From: G047528285 sp047528285
GTDB taxonomy: Bacteria > Pseudomonadota > Gammaproteobacteria > Enterobacterales > Enterobacteriaceae
NCBI GenBank assembly: GCA_047528285.1
Contig: CP180022.1
Location: 744,001-808,000, forward strand
Reading direction: 5' to 3'
Length of the DNA stretch: 64,000 nt
The translations under genes and the position numbers were made by a program. A model generated the notes under the pieces. The model saw only the letters and a program-made list of their open reading frames with translations. It was not told where the DNA came from and made no database searches. Shown piece by piece: positions 1-10,174 of this stretch (position 1 is its first letter; each line of letters starts with the position of its first letter).

Positions 1-313
1 TTTTATTTTTCTTTTCTATAAAAATTAAATATTGACATGATAGTGCTCATTTTATTTAATAAATATCTAAAAATTAGTATATAAAATATATAAAATTATA
101 GATATTATTATGCTTACTTTTTCATGTAATTATAAATATATATACGAAGATTATGAAATTATTTTGTTATTGTTATAGGCAAAACAATTTCTATTTGGTT
201 AGAAATATTTTATTAAAACGTAATATATTATAGTTTTATATATTAAAAATAACAAATTTAATGGATGGCATCATCAGCGCGCAAATTCCATATAGTGAAC
301 ACCGTAAAGAAAG
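1..313. other. AT-rich spacer downstream of glmS
   Basis: No gene is visible. The sequence is almost pure A/T up to about 260. The short stretch next to the glmS stop is slightly less AT-rich but shows no clear terminator stem. Confidence 0.6.
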
Positions 314-2155
314 CTATTCCACTGTTACTGATTTAGCCAGATTACGCGGCTGATCGATGTTAGTTCCTTTAATCAGAGCTATATGATAGGCTAATAACTG
401 CATGGGAACAGCATAAAAAATAGGCGCAACAATCGATTCAATATGCGGCAACAAAATAACTTTTATATTTTCACTTTCAGAAAATTCAGCATCCTGCTCC
501 GAAAAAATATATAGTAATCCTCCACGGGTGCTAACTTCCTCAATGTTCGATTTCAATTTTTCTAACAGTTTATTATTAGGTGCGATGACAATTACTGACA
601 TATTGGAATCAATCAGCGCTAGCGGTCCATGCTTTAGTTCTCCAGCAGCATAGGCTTCAGAATGAATATAAGATATTTCTTTTAATTTCAGGGCTCCTTC
701 CATAGCAATCGGATAAAGATCACCTCGGCCAAGAAATAAAACTTGATGTTTATCAGAAAAATCTTTAGCAAGTATTTTAATTTCCTTATCGAGCAATAGC
801 ATCTTTTCAATGCACATCGGGAGAGTCTGCAAAGCACGAACAATATTTTTCTCTACCTGCTTATTCATACCGCGCCCTCGGCCAATACGCGCTACCAGCA
901 TCATGAGCAGCACTAGTTGAGTAGTAAACGCTTTTGTAGAGGCCACACCAATTTCAGCTCCAGCTCGTGTCATCAACCCCATATCTGACTCCCGTACTAG
1001 AGAAGACCCCGAGACATTACAGATAGCAAGAGAACCAAGGTGGTAACCAAGAGTTTTGCTTAAACGAAGCGCTGCTAGTGTATCCGCGGTCTCCCCAGAT
1101 TGGGAGAGGGTAATCAATAAACTACCCGATCGCAACGCAGGTTTACGATAGCGAAACTCTGAAGCGATTTCCACATCGCAAGGAACCCCGGATAACGCTT
1201 CGAACCAATATCGAGAAACCATGGCAGCATGGTAAGATGTACCACAAGCAATAAGCTGCAGATGCTTAACCTTGTTAAAGATCGTGTCAGCGACATCGCC
1301 TAACTCTAACAGGGTTACTTGCCCATTACTCAATCGACCTTTAAGTGTATTTTTAATTGCCTGAGGTTGTTCAAAAATCTCTTTTTTCATATAGTGATGG
1401 TACGATCCTTTATCACTAGCGTCATATTTTATCTTGGATTCAATTTCCATCCGCTCTACACGTCGTGACATTTTATCCCACACTCGAATAGTACAATGAG
1501 TGATTTCAGCAATATCGCCATCTTCTAGGAAGATGAAACGACGCGTAAAAGGCAGAAATGCTAACTGATCAGAAGCGAGGAAGTTCTCGCCAATACCACA
1601 ACCAATCACTAATGGACTACCGAAACGTGCCGCCAGCAATACACTCGGATCATGGATGTCCATAATGACAATTCCGTAGGCTCCACGTAAGGCACTAACT
1701 ACTCGCTGAATTACCTTAAAAAACTCAACGTTACCTTGCTGGCGCTTCTCCCAATGTGTTAAATGCGCAATTACTTCAGTATCGGTTTGTGTTACAAACG
1801 TGTACCCGCGTCTACGCAGCTGCTCACGCAACCGTTCATGATTTTCGATGATGCCGTTATGGACGACTAAGATGTCTCCAGACATATGCGGATGTGCGTT
1901 ATTTTCTGTTGGTTTTCCGTGGGTCGCCCAGCGTGTATGAGCAATCCCGATTTTTCCGGATAAAGAATATGCCTTCGCTGCTTCAATTAGAGCGCTCACT
2001 TTACCTACCCGGCGCAGCCGCTTCAAATGACCGGTTTTCTCCAGTACCACTGCTAACCCAGCAGAATCATATCCACGATACTCAAGACGATCTAATCCTT
2101 TCAACAGAATCTCTACAATATCACGTTGTGCAACTACACCTACTATTCCACACAT
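314..2155 (-). CDS. glmS: Glutamine--fructose-6-phosphate aminotransferase (isomerizing)
   Basis: GlmS makes glucosamine-6-phosphate from fructose-6-phosphate and glutamine, the first committed step to UDP-GlcNAc for peptidoglycan and LPS. The 613-residue protein starts MCGIVGVVAQRD, so the catalytic cysteine of the N-terminal glutaminase is residue 2 once Met is removed. Other class-II amidotransferase motifs follow (HTRWATHG, NGIIEN), then two SIS sugar-isomerase domains (CGTSYHAA, SQSGETADT, ending AKSVTVE). E. coli GlmS is 609 residues, so it looks complete. An AGGA sequence lies about nine bases before the ATG. It is the last gene of the atp-glmU-glmS block. The 3' end keeps the coding sequence that in enterics contains the Tn7 attachment target, but no element is inserted. 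Confidence 0.98.
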   Translation of the reverse strand: MCGIVGVVAQRDIVEILLKGLDRLEYRGYDSAGLAVVLEKTGHLKRLRRVGKVSALIEAAKAYSLSGKIGIAHTRWATHGKPTENNAHPHMSGDILVVHNGIIENHERLREQLRRRGYTFVTQTDTEVIAHLTHWEKRQQGNVEFFKVIQRVVSALRGAYGIVIMDIHDPSVLLAARFGSPLVIGCGIGENFLASDQLAFLPFTRRFIFLEDGDIAEITHCTIRVWDKMSRRVERMEIESKIKYDASDKGSYHHYMKKEIFEQPQAIKNTLKGRLSNGQVTLLELGDVADTIFNKVKHLQLIACGTSYHAAMVSRYWFEALSGVPCDVEIASEFRYRKPALRSGSLLITLSQSGETADTLAALRLSKTLGYHLGSLAICNVSGSSLVRESDMGLMTRAGAEIGVASTKAFTTQLVLLMMLVARIGRGRGMNKQVEKNIVRALQTLPMCIEKMLLLDKEIKILAKDFSDKHQVLFLGRGDLYPIAMEGALKLKEISYIHSEAYAAGELKHGPLALIDSNMSVIVIAPNNKLLEKLKSNIEEVSTRGGLLYIFSEQDAEFSESENIKVILLPHIESIVAPIFYAVPMQLLAYHIALIKGTNIDQPRNLAKSVTVE

Positions 2156-2303
2156 CTCAATTATTCCTGATTGAATAACTACACTTCTTCGTTATCATCT
2201 AACGCAAAATCATACCAGTTCGGCGCTGAAACAGCACTACAGCCGTTTCTGGTAATTTATTGTAAAACAATAGATAAAACCGTATGTTATGACGAATGCA
2301 CTT

Positions 2304-3680
2304 TTATTTTTTCTTTTTAGACCGATTTCTGTTATCAATGGAAAATTGTCGTATTCGGCTGATTATCATCTCGCCGTCATTTACATCGTGCGTTACAGTC
2401 GTGCCAGCACCTATGGTAGCCCCGCAACCAATCGTTACAGGTGCTACTAATTGGCTATCAGAGCCAACGAAAACATTATCTTCGATGAATGTCTTATACT
2501 TTTTTATACCATCATAATTACATGTAATAGTACCAGCGCCTATATTAACCTGCGTACCAATATTTGCATCTCCCAGATAACTAAGATGCCCAACTTTTGA
2601 GTTTTTTCCAATATAAGTCTGTTTTATCTCGACAAAATTACCCACATGAGTCCCTTTTCCAAGTGCACTTTTTAATCGCAATCGAGCAAAAGGACCAATG
2701 GTACTACACTCGGCCACACTCGTATCTTCAATAACAGTATAAGGACTAATAACTACATCATCTCCAATGATTGCATTTTTTAGTAAACAACCAGTACCAA
2801 TCATAACCCGATTCCCAAGCGTAATCCTACCCTCGAGAATAACATTAGTATCAATGAATATATCCTGCCCGTACTGCAGATCGCCTCGCAAATCAAAACG
2901 CGAGGGATCGGAGAGCATCACCCCAGCCAAAAGTAAGCGCTCTGCCTGTTCTTGCTGATAAATCCGCTCTAGCCGCGCTAGCTGCATTCGGTTATTCACG
3001 CCTTCGATCTCACTTTTCCTAGCGGGTTCCACCGTATTGATTTTATGGCCTTCATTCCAAGCCATAGCGATAATATCAGTTAAATAGAATTCACTTTGTA
3101 CATTATTTTTTGTTAAATGCCTTAGATAGCGCTTCATAATGCCAACATTAGCAGCTAGGATCCCTGTATTAATTTCTTTAATTTTTCGCTGTTCCTTGCT
3201 AGCATCTTTCTGCTCGATGATACCGGTTACTACACCGTTAGAACGCATGATACGGCCGTAACCCTCTGGGTTATCTAACCTTACTGTCAGAAGGCTAATT
3301 TCACTATCCTGCCGCGCAGCCAAAAGACGTTGCAGTGTATTTGGAGAAATAAGAGGAACATCGCCGTATAAGATAAGTATATCTTCCTTCTCGCACATAT
3401 TAGCCAAAGTTTGCTGCACTGCATGACCAGTGCCAAGCGCTTCCTCCTGCAATACCCAATTCAAAACAGGGTTTTGAGGAGAAAGCGTTTCGCGTAGTGA
3501 TTCACTATCAGACCCATAAACCAAGTAGATGTGCGCTGATCCAAGTTGCATAGCTGCATCAATAACATGTTTTACCATGGCTTTACCGGCAAGAGGATGC
3601 AACCCTTTCGGCAAAGAGGAAAACATACGACTTCCCTTCCCAGCGGCAAGGATAACCACATTTAATGCTCTATTTGACAT
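2304..3680 (-). CDS. glmU: Bifunctional GlmU: N-acetylglucosamine-1-P uridyltransferase / glucosamine-1-P acetyltransferase
   Basis: GlmU acetylates glucosamine-1-phosphate and then couples it to UTP, giving UDP-GlcNAc. The N-terminal pyrophosphorylase domain begins with LAAGKGSRM (about residues 11-19). The C-terminal half is a left-handed beta helix of isoleucine-rich hexapeptides (for example GNFVEIKQ, GAGTITCNYDG, FVGSDSQLVAP). Length is 458 residues against 456 in E. coli. The start codon is preceded by AGGA at about six bases. It lies upstream of glmS on the same strand with a 148-base gap, so the pair is probably co-transcribed. It is separated from atpC by about 0.8 kb. Confidence 0.98.
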   Translation of the reverse strand: MSNRALNVVILAAGKGSRMFSSLPKGLHPLAGKAMVKHVIDAAMQLGSAHIYLVYGSDSESLRETLSPQNPVLNWVLQEEALGTGHAVQQTLANMCEKEDILILYGDVPLISPNTLQRLLAARQDSEISLLTVRLDNPEGYGRIMRSNGVVTGIIEQKDASKEQRKIKEINTGILAANVGIMKRYLRHLTKNNVQSEFYLTDIIAMAWNEGHKINTVEPARKSEIEGVNNRMQLARLERIYQQEQAERLLLAGVMLSDPSRFDLRGDLQYGQDIFIDTNVILEGRITLGNRVMIGTGCLLKNAIIGDDVVISPYTVIEDTSVAECSTIGPFARLRLKSALGKGTHVGNFVEIKQTYIGKNSKVGHLSYLGDANIGTQVNIGAGTITCNYDGIKKYKTFIEDNVFVGSDSQLVAPVTIGCGATIGAGTTVTHDVNDGEMIISRIRQFSIDNRNRSKKKK

Positions 3681-4463
3681 AAAAATCCTATAAACCTTTA
3701 TTTATCATTCAACAAATCAACCTATTCTAAGTTGATATTACTAATTATTTTAATAGTTTTGTTGGGTGCATGTAATATTTATCAAAACAATTATCAGAAA
3801 ATTGGTGCATTATGTTCGGCATCTCTAAAAAAGCAATCTGATTCAGAGCTAACATCATCTCCTCTGATTTATATATGTATCATATATAGTCAAGAAAATT
3901 AAAATGACTTCCTGATTTATTTTATACTGGAATATAATCATAATTTTTATATTGAATAAAATGAATTATATAAATAATCATTTTTCTTGAAAAGCTGTTC
4001 TACGTAACAATGAGACGATTTTAGTGACACCATAACTAAAAATATTAATATAAAAATATTATTTTATTTATGTAAGAAACTTACAGTATTTTCTTTAGAT
4101 GCAATTTTAAAACTAACAATAGAAAGAAAAGGTATTTTAATGGGTTCAAATAATTAAAAAATTCCAATATTCATAAAATTCTAATATAAGTAAAAATAAA
4201 TTAAGTCAATTAATATATAAATAATAATTAAAAATATCTTTAGAAAAGTATTTTTCTTATATCTATTAAAAAAATACACGAGTATTACTGATATTATTAA
4301 CACTATTAGATAAAATTAAAATAAATCTTTTACATAAGTGATACATGACCCATTTATAAAGATAATTTTAGATTAAAGAATTTATATAAGCAAGAAAACG
4401 AAGCAATAAACTAAAACGAAATAATTTAAATATATGTATCAATATTAAACATTACTTCAAAAA
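3681..4463. other. AT-rich spacer between atpC and glmU
   Basis: About 780 bases with no supported gene; most is A/T-rich low-complexity sequence. A glmU promoter may lie here but none could be fixed. Confidence 0.55.
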
Positions 4464-4889
4464 TTAATTTGCTTTTTTGATTAGTTCAATTATTCGAAGT
4501 TTTGCAAGCGCCTTAGAAAGTTCAGCAAAAGCCTGAATATGATCAATATCACCATAGGTGCTGGTGTTGATACCTTCTTCCGCCTTATTTTTAGATTTCA
4601 TTGCCCTCAATTCATCAAGATCTTCGGCACGAATAGCAGTATCTGCCAGAATAGTAACTGTACTAGGTTGTATCTCAAGTACTCCACCGGATATATATAT
4701 ATATTCTTCTTTACCCTGTTTTTTAACGATATGTACCATTCCCGGCTTAATGGTGGTAAGCAAAGGTGTGTGGCCAGGAAAAACACCTAGTTCACCCTCA
4801 CTACCTGTTACCCGAATTTTTTTAACCAACCCGGAAAACATTTCTTTTTCAGCGCTAACAACATCTAGATGGTAAGTTTTTGTAAGCAT
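4464..4889 (-). CDS. atpC: ATP synthase F1 subunit epsilon
   Basis: Subunit epsilon is part of the central stalk of F1 and regulates ATP hydrolysis. The protein is 141 residues from the chosen ATG (MLTKTYHLDVVSAE), against 139 in E. coli. The N-terminal beta sandwich is clear (GSEGELGVFPGHTPLL, YISGGVLEIQP), followed by the C-terminal helical hairpin. An in-frame start four codons upstream is possible, but the GGAG ribosome site would then overlap the coding region. With the chosen start the GGAG is six bases upstream, so that start is preferred. It is the last gene of the atp operon. Confidence 0.96.
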   Translation of the reverse strand: MLTKTYHLDVVSAEKEMFSGLVKKIRVTGSEGELGVFPGHTPLLTTIKPGMVHIVKKQGKEEYIYISGGVLEIQPSTVTILADTAIRAEDLDELRAMKSKNKAEEGINTSTYGDIDHIQAFAELSKALAKLRIIELIKKAN

Positions 4890-4910
4890 ATCATTCTCCA
4901 TATCAAGGTA

Positions 4911-6293
4911 TTAAAAATTCTTACCTTTTTCCACTGCTTCGGCAATGGATCCAACCATATAGAACGCTTGTTCTGGCAAATGATCATATTCGCCATCCAT
5001 AATACCTTTGAACCCATGGATCGTTTCTTGTAAGGCTACGTATTTACCTGGAATTCCAGTGAAAACTTCCGCTACAAAGAATGGCTGTGATAAGAAACGT
5101 TGAATCTTCCGCGCTCGAGCAACCACTAATTTATCATCTTCGGATAATTCGTCCATCCCGAGAATAGCAATAATATCCTTTAGTTCCTGATAACGTTGCA
5201 AAATAGACTGCACACCACAAGCCACGTCGTAATGCTCCTGGCCTACTATCTGTGGATTCAATTGATGGCTTGTCGAATCAAGTGAATCAACCGCGGGGTA
5301 AATACCTAACGAAGCAATTTGACGGCTTAGCACTACAGTTGCATCAAGATGGGCGAAGGTGGTCGCAGGGGACGGATCTGTCAAATCATCTGCAGGAACA
5401 TAAATCGCCTGTATAGAGGTAATAGATCCACGTTTTGTAGAAGTGATTCGTTCTTGTAAAACGCCCATTTCTTCAGCTAGCGTAGGCTGATAACCTACCG
5501 CGGATGGCATACGCCCAAGCAGCGCAGATACTTCTGTCCCGGCCAAAGTAAATCGGTAAATGTTATCAATGAATAATAAAATATCTCGACCTTCATCACG
5601 AAATTTTTCTGCCATGGTTAGGCCTGTAAGCGCTACGCGAAGTCTGTTACCAGGTGGCTCGTTCATCTGTCCATACACCAATGCAACCTTATCAATAACA
5701 TTGGAGTCTATCATTTCATGATAGAAATCGTTACCTTCACGGGTACGTTCACCCACACCAGCAAATACCGAATAACCTGAATGTTCAAGAGCAATATTTC
5801 GGATGAGTTCCATCATGTTAACAGTTTTACCAACCCCAGCACCGCCGAATAGGCCAATTTTTCCACCTTTGGAAAACGGACACATTAGATCAATAACCTT
5901 GATACCAGTTTCTAAAATATCCTGTGAAGTGGCTAGTTCTTCATAGCGAGGGGGTAGCTGATGAATAGACCAACGTTCTTCTTCACCAATAGCACCCTTC
6001 ATATCGATCGGCTCACCCAGCACGTTCATGATTCGACCTAAGGTCGCTTTACCTACCGGAACTTCAATTGCACGTTCTAGGTCAATCACTTTCAGACCAC
6101 GACGCAAACCATCAGAGGAACCCATCGCGATGCATCGGACAACGCCACCTCCCAACTGTTGCTCTACTTCCAGTATCAGTTTCACGGCACCGTTTTTTAC
6201 TTCTAGTGCATTATACACTTTAGGTACCGCGTCTTGAGGGAACTCGACGTCAATCACAGCACCGATAATTTGGATTACATTCCCAATAGCCAT
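4911..6293 (-). CDS. atpD: ATP synthase F1 subunit beta
   Basis: This is the catalytic subunit of F1-ATPase and has 460 residues, as in E. coli. The Walker A loop GGAGVGKT lies near residues 150-157, the GERTREGNDFYHEM motif follows, and the Walker B region reads DILLFIDNIYRFT. The usual enteric form of that motif is DVLLFVDNIYRYT, so the substitutions are mild. GAGGA stands six bases before the ATG. It sits 21 bases upstream of the atpC start and 38 bases after atpG, consistent with one transcript. Confidence 0.98.
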   Translation of the reverse strand: MAIGNVIQIIGAVIDVEFPQDAVPKVYNALEVKNGAVKLILEVEQQLGGGVVRCIAMGSSDGLRRGLKVIDLERAIEVPVGKATLGRIMNVLGEPIDMKGAIGEEERWSIHQLPPRYEELATSQDILETGIKVIDLMCPFSKGGKIGLFGGAGVGKTVNMMELIRNIALEHSGYSVFAGVGERTREGNDFYHEMIDSNVIDKVALVYGQMNEPPGNRLRVALTGLTMAEKFRDEGRDILLFIDNIYRFTLAGTEVSALLGRMPSAVGYQPTLAEEMGVLQERITSTKRGSITSIQAIYVPADDLTDPSPATTFAHLDATVVLSRQIASLGIYPAVDSLDSTSHQLNPQIVGQEHYDVACGVQSILQRYQELKDIIAILGMDELSEDDKLVVARARKIQRFLSQPFFVAEVFTGIPGKYVALQETIHGFKGIMDGEYDHLPEQAFYMVGSIAEAVEKGKNF

Positions 6294-6331
6294 TTTAAAT
6301 CCTCTATTATAATCCGCACCTAAACTTAAAC

Positions 6332-7195
6332 CTAAACTACTGTGGCACCTGAAATTATTTCGGTTAGTTCCTGAGTAATACTAGTTTGTCGAACCTTATT
6401 ATAAACAAGTTGAAGATCTTTGATTAGACTACCGCCGTTATCTGTTGCGGCTTTCATTGCTACCATACGCGCAGCCTGTTCACAAGCTAAGTTTTCAACG
6501 AGACTCTGATAAACCTGGGATTCCACATAACGTCGAAGCAGGGTATCTAGTAGTGTTTTTGGATCAGGTTCATACAAATAATCCCAGGATTTTTTTTTTA
6601 TATAAGGGCTTTCCGCTGGCTGAAGAGGCAGAACTTGTAGAATTTGCGGTATCTGAAACATGGTGTTAACAAATTTGTTACTGGCAATATAAATCTTATC
6701 TAGAAAACCTTGATCATGAGCTTTCAGCATAACTTTTACTGGCCCAATCAATTCAGATAGCATGGGGTTCTCCCCGACATTTGGCATCTGAGCAAGCACG
6801 TTACTTCTAACTGTTCTGAAGAAAGATATTGCCTTAGATCCAATCAATACTAATTCTGTTTTTACACCATTTTCATTCCAGTTTTTCATATCTATCAGCA
6901 ATTTTTTAAAAAGGTTGATATTAAGTCCGCCAGCTAGTCCGCGATCGCTACTAATTACTAGGTATCCAACACACTTGACGTTGCGCTCTTTCAAATAAGA
7001 GTGTTTATATTCCAGATTACCCAATGCAAGGTGCCCTATTACTTTCCGCATCTTTTCTGCATAAGGACGGCTGGATGCCATCCATTCTTGAGTTTTGCGC
7101 ATTTTTGAGGCAGCAACCATTTCCATCGCTTTAGTAATTTTTTGTGTATTGTGAACGCTTGCAATTTTACTACGAATCTCTTTTGTACCGACCAT
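6332..7195 (-). CDS. atpG: ATP synthase F1 subunit gamma
   Basis: Subunit gamma forms the rotating central shaft. The 287-residue protein has the expected N-terminal coiled coil (TKEIRSKIASVHNTQKITKA) and C-terminal helix (TDNGGSLIKDLQLVYNKVRQ). An AAGGAGA ribosome site precedes the ATG. The gene contains a run of ten A residues on the coding strand (6590-6599) encoding part of IKKKSW; the frame is intact as written, but the tract is a likely slippage site. It lies between atpA and atpD in the standard order. Confidence 0.98.
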   Translation of the reverse strand: MVGTKEIRSKIASVHNTQKITKAMEMVAASKMRKTQEWMASSRPYAEKMRKVIGHLALGNLEYKHSYLKERNVKCVGYLVISSDRGLAGGLNINLFKKLLIDMKNWNENGVKTELVLIGSKAISFFRTVRSNVLAQMPNVGENPMLSELIGPVKVMLKAHDQGFLDKIYIASNKFVNTMFQIPQILQVLPLQPAESPYIKKKSWDYLYEPDPKTLLDTLLRRYVESQVYQSLVENLACEQAARMVAMKAATDNGGSLIKDLQLVYNKVRQTSITQELTEIISGATVV

Positions 7196-7245
7196 TTTTG
7201 CTTCTCCTTATTTATTTATGGACTCATGAAACTGCCCATAGCGCA

Positions 7246-8787
7246 CTACCAGGAGTGAGTTGCCTTGAAAATATCAAAAATTTCTTTCAACTTCTCTTCA
7301 GTATCATTGTTATAAACGCCGGTCTGATTGATTTGTTGCATAAAATCGCTTTGCTCACGATCTACATAATTCATCAACGCACTTTCAAAATCGCCGATTT
7401 TTGCCTGTTCAATATCTTCTAAATAACCACGTTCCGCAGCAAATAGCACTAGCACCTGCTGAGACAGCGACATGGATGCATATTGTTTCTGTTTCATAAG
7501 TTCAGTTACTTTTTGACCGTAATCTAACTGTTTACGGGTTGTACTATCCAACTCGGAAGCAAACTGAGAAAATGCAGCTAATTCACGATACTGCGCCAAT
7601 GCAGTACGAATACCACTTGATAGCGTTTTCATGATCTTAGTTTGGGCTGCTCCTCCAACACGTGAAACCGAAATACCAGGATTAACGGCGGGACGGATGC
7701 CGGCATTAAATAAATTCGATTCTAGAAAGATCTGACCATCTGTAATAGAAATTAGGTTTGTTGGAACGAATGAGGAAACGTCACCAGCCTGAGTTTCAAT
7801 GATAGGCAAGGCGGTTAACGAACCAGTTTTTCCTGTTACTTTACCTTTGGTAAACTCTTCAACATATTTCGCATTTACACGAGAGGCTCGCTCTAGCAAT
7901 CGGGAATGTAGGTAGAATATATCACCAGGATACGCTTCCCGTCCGGGTGGACGACGAAGCAACAGAGAAATCTGGCGGTATGCAACTGCTTGTTTGGAAA
8001 GATCATCGTAAATAATTAGCGCGTCTTCTCCTCGGTCTCGAAAATATTCACCTATGGCGCAACCAGCATAGGGCGTTAAATATTGCAGTGCGGCTGATTC
8101 GGATGCTGTGGCAACTACTACAACAGTATTGGTTAACGCATCATGCTCTTCTAGTTTACGTACTACATTGGCGATTGTGGCTGCTTTCTGACCAATAGCT
8201 ACATAAATACATTTGATACCACTATTTCTCTGGTTAATGATGGTATCGATAGCCAGAGCCGATTTCCCAGTCTGGCGGTCACCAATGATAAGCTCACGCT
8301 GGCCACGTCCGATAGGAATCATAGTATCAATGGATTTATAACCAGTCTGCAAAGGTTCATCGACCGATTGACGTTCAATAACACTCGGCGCAATTACTTC
8401 AACAGCAGAGAAACCATCATGTTTCAGTGGACCTTTACCATCAATAGGTACGCCAAGAGTGTTAATCACGCGACCTAGTAAGCCTCGACCAACTGGAACT
8501 TCGAGAATACGTCCTGTACACTTGACTTTCATTCCTTCAGAAAGATCGGTGTACGGTCCCATAACTACCGCACCAACGATGTCGCGTTCCAAATTCAGAG
8601 CAATAGCAAAAGAGGTTCCTGGTAAAGCGATCATTTCACCCTGCATAACTTCGGACATCCCGTGTACACGGATGATTCCATCGCTAATGGAAATGATTGT
8701 ACCTTCATTGTGAGCTTTACTCACTACATTGAACTGAGCAATACGTTGCTTAATTAGTTCGCTGATTTCAGTGGAATTTAATTCCAT
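7246..8787 (-). CDS. atpA: ATP synthase F1 subunit alpha
   Basis: This is the non-catalytic nucleotide-binding subunit of F1. From MELNSTEIS it is 513 residues, the same as E. coli AtpA. The P-loop GDRQTGKSA lies near residues 169-177, and the signature PAVNPGISVSRVGG is present. A GTG one codon upstream is also in frame, but enteric AtpA proteins begin with M-x-LNSTEIS, so the ATG at 8787 is preferred, with AAGGA nine bases before it. The gene follows atpH with a 17-base gap. Confidence 0.98.
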   Translation of the reverse strand: MELNSTEISELIKQRIAQFNVVSKAHNEGTIISISDGIIRVHGMSEVMQGEMIALPGTSFAIALNLERDIVGAVVMGPYTDLSEGMKVKCTGRILEVPVGRGLLGRVINTLGVPIDGKGPLKHDGFSAVEVIAPSVIERQSVDEPLQTGYKSIDTMIPIGRGQRELIIGDRQTGKSALAIDTIINQRNSGIKCIYVAIGQKAATIANVVRKLEEHDALTNTVVVVATASESAALQYLTPYAGCAIGEYFRDRGEDALIIYDDLSKQAVAYRQISLLLRRPPGREAYPGDIFYLHSRLLERASRVNAKYVEEFTKGKVTGKTGSLTALPIIETQAGDVSSFVPTNLISITDGQIFLESNLFNAGIRPAVNPGISVSRVGGAAQTKIMKTLSSGIRTALAQYRELAAFSQFASELDSTTRKQLDYGQKVTELMKQKQYASMSLSQQVLVLFAAERGYLEDIEQAKIGDFESALMNYVDREQSDFMQQINQTGVYNNDTEEKLKEIFDIFKATHSW

Positions 8788-8804
8788 CACTCCAATTCCT
8801 TTAT

Positions 8805-9338
8805 TTAAATCTGCAAAACGTCTGCCAACCGCTCCAAACGACCGCGAACACTACCATCTATCACCAGATCGCCAGTGCGTATGATGAGGCCGGCCACAAT
8901 AGATTTATCAATTTTGCAATTCAGCTTAACTTTGCATGATAGACGATGCTCCATCGAAGCGCTAATTTTTATCAATTGCTCTTCTTTCAAAGAACTTGCA
9001 GAAATGACGTCTACTGTCACTATCCGATCTTGCGCCATATACAAAAGAATGAACTGTTCAAACACATATGGCAAAAGCGCCAAACGCCTATTTTTCGCCA
9101 TCAGCCGAATTAGGTTTTGGCAAAAGGTATTAAGTTCATCTTCACAGATCGCAATAAAAATTTTTGCAACCTTATCATACGCGATTTCTTCAGAAAGCAT
9201 TTCAGCTATCTGTTTATTGCGACTTATCTCGGCAGAAAATTTTAGCATTGAGTACCAACGCTCAATATCCTGGTGCTCAACGGCAAACTCAAAAGCCGCT
9301 TTGGAGTAAGGGCGTGCTACAGTTACTGGTTCAGACAT
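8805..9338 (-). CDS. atpH: ATP synthase F1 subunit delta
   Basis: Subunit delta joins the F1 head to the peripheral stalk. The 177-residue protein starts MSEPVTVARPYSKAAFEFA and ends in the conserved segment RGRLERLADVLQ. An open frame extends 15 codons upstream, but GGAG four bases before the ATG at 9338 and the family N-terminus (MSE-TVARPYAKAA) fix the start here. It lies 16 bases after atpF. Confidence 0.97.
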   Translation of the reverse strand: MSEPVTVARPYSKAAFEFAVEHQDIERWYSMLKFSAEISRNKQIAEMLSEEIAYDKVAKIFIAICEDELNTFCQNLIRLMAKNRRLALLPYVFEQFILLYMAQDRIVTVDVISASSLKEEQLIKISASMEHRLSCKVKLNCKIDKSIVAGLIIRTGDLVIDGSVRGRLERLADVLQI

Positions 9339-9354
9339 CGATCTCCATCCTTTA

Positions 9355-9825
9355 CTACAATTCTGCGATAGTTTTATCAACAATCTTACTATTAGCGGTT
9401 ATATCAACAGAATGTTCGATAATTTTTTCGGCACCTAACAAAATTAGAACAGCAAGCTGTTTGCGTAGCTCTTCGCGAATACGCTTGCGCTCAGTATCAA
9501 TTTCTATTTTTGCCTGCATTAGGATTTTTTTGCGCTCTGATTCTGCTGCAATTTTTGCTTCATTAACCACTTGTGCTTTATGCTTGTTTGCCTGGGTAAT
9601 AATTACTTGAGCTTCTACGTTTGCTAGCTTCAAACGATCGATTATTTTGGCTTGAGCGATATCCAGATCTTTTTTTGCGCGTTCAGCGAAAACGAGACCG
9701 TCAAAAATTTCTTTTTGACGTTTCTCAATAGCCGCTATTAACGGTGGCCACACATACTTCATGCAAAAGAGCACAAACAAGATAAATGCGATGGCTTGGC
9801 CAAAAATTGTTGCGTTAATATTCAC
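9355..9825 (-). CDS. atpF: ATP synthase Fo subunit b
   Basis: Subunit b is the peripheral stalk. The protein has one N-terminal membrane helix (ATIFGQAIAFILFVLFCMKY) followed by a long charged helix that dimerises (KRQKEIFDGLVFAER onward). Starting at the GTG at 9825 gives 156 residues and the N-terminus VNINATIFGQ, matching the E. coli length. An open frame runs 11 codons further upstream to 9858 but the extra residues have no family match. AAGG lies about nine bases before the GTG. Confidence 0.94.
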   Translation of the reverse strand: MNINATIFGQAIAFILFVLFCMKYVWPPLIAAIEKRQKEIFDGLVFAERAKKDLDIAQAKIIDRLKLANVEAQVIITQANKHKAQVVNEAKIAAESERKKILMQAKIEIDTERKRIREELRKQLAVLILLGAEKIIEHSVDITANSKIVDKTIAEL

Positions 9826-9884
9826 AGAATAATGCCTTTTATAAAATAAATATTTCAATATTGGTTAACTTAATTTATTTAGTA

Positions 9885-10124
9885 CTAAGCCACAGCAAAA
9901 ATTACATACAGCCCTAGTCCTACAGCAATCATAGGGATTGCATCAACTAAACCCATGACAATAAAAAACTGCGTACGAAGCAAAGGGATTAGATCTGGTT
10001 GACGTGCAGCGCCTTCTAAAAATTTCCCTCCAAGAATACCTATACCAATTGCAGCGCCTATTGCTGCCAACCCCATCATCATAGCAGCGGCTATATATAA
10101 CAGTTCTGAATTCATATTTCCCAT
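9885..10124 (-). CDS. atpE: ATP synthase Fo subunit c
   Basis: This is the proton-carrying ring subunit, with 79 residues and two membrane helices. The glycine-rich first helix (GLAAIGAAIGIGILGGKFLEG), the polar loop ARQPDLI and the second helix carrying the essential aspartate (VDAIPM, D61) are all present and nearly identical to E. coli. The ATG at 10124 has GGAG six bases upstream; a start four codons earlier would include that site. It lies between atpB and atpF as usual. Confidence 0.97.
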   Translation of the reverse strand: MGNMNSELLYIAAAMMMGLAAIGAAIGIGILGGKFLEGAARQPDLIPLLRTQFFIVMGLVDAIPMIAVGLGLYVIFAVA

Positions 10125-10174
10125 AAAGATCTCCAATTAATTCTAAATTAAATAATTAAACCCAATAATAAAAA

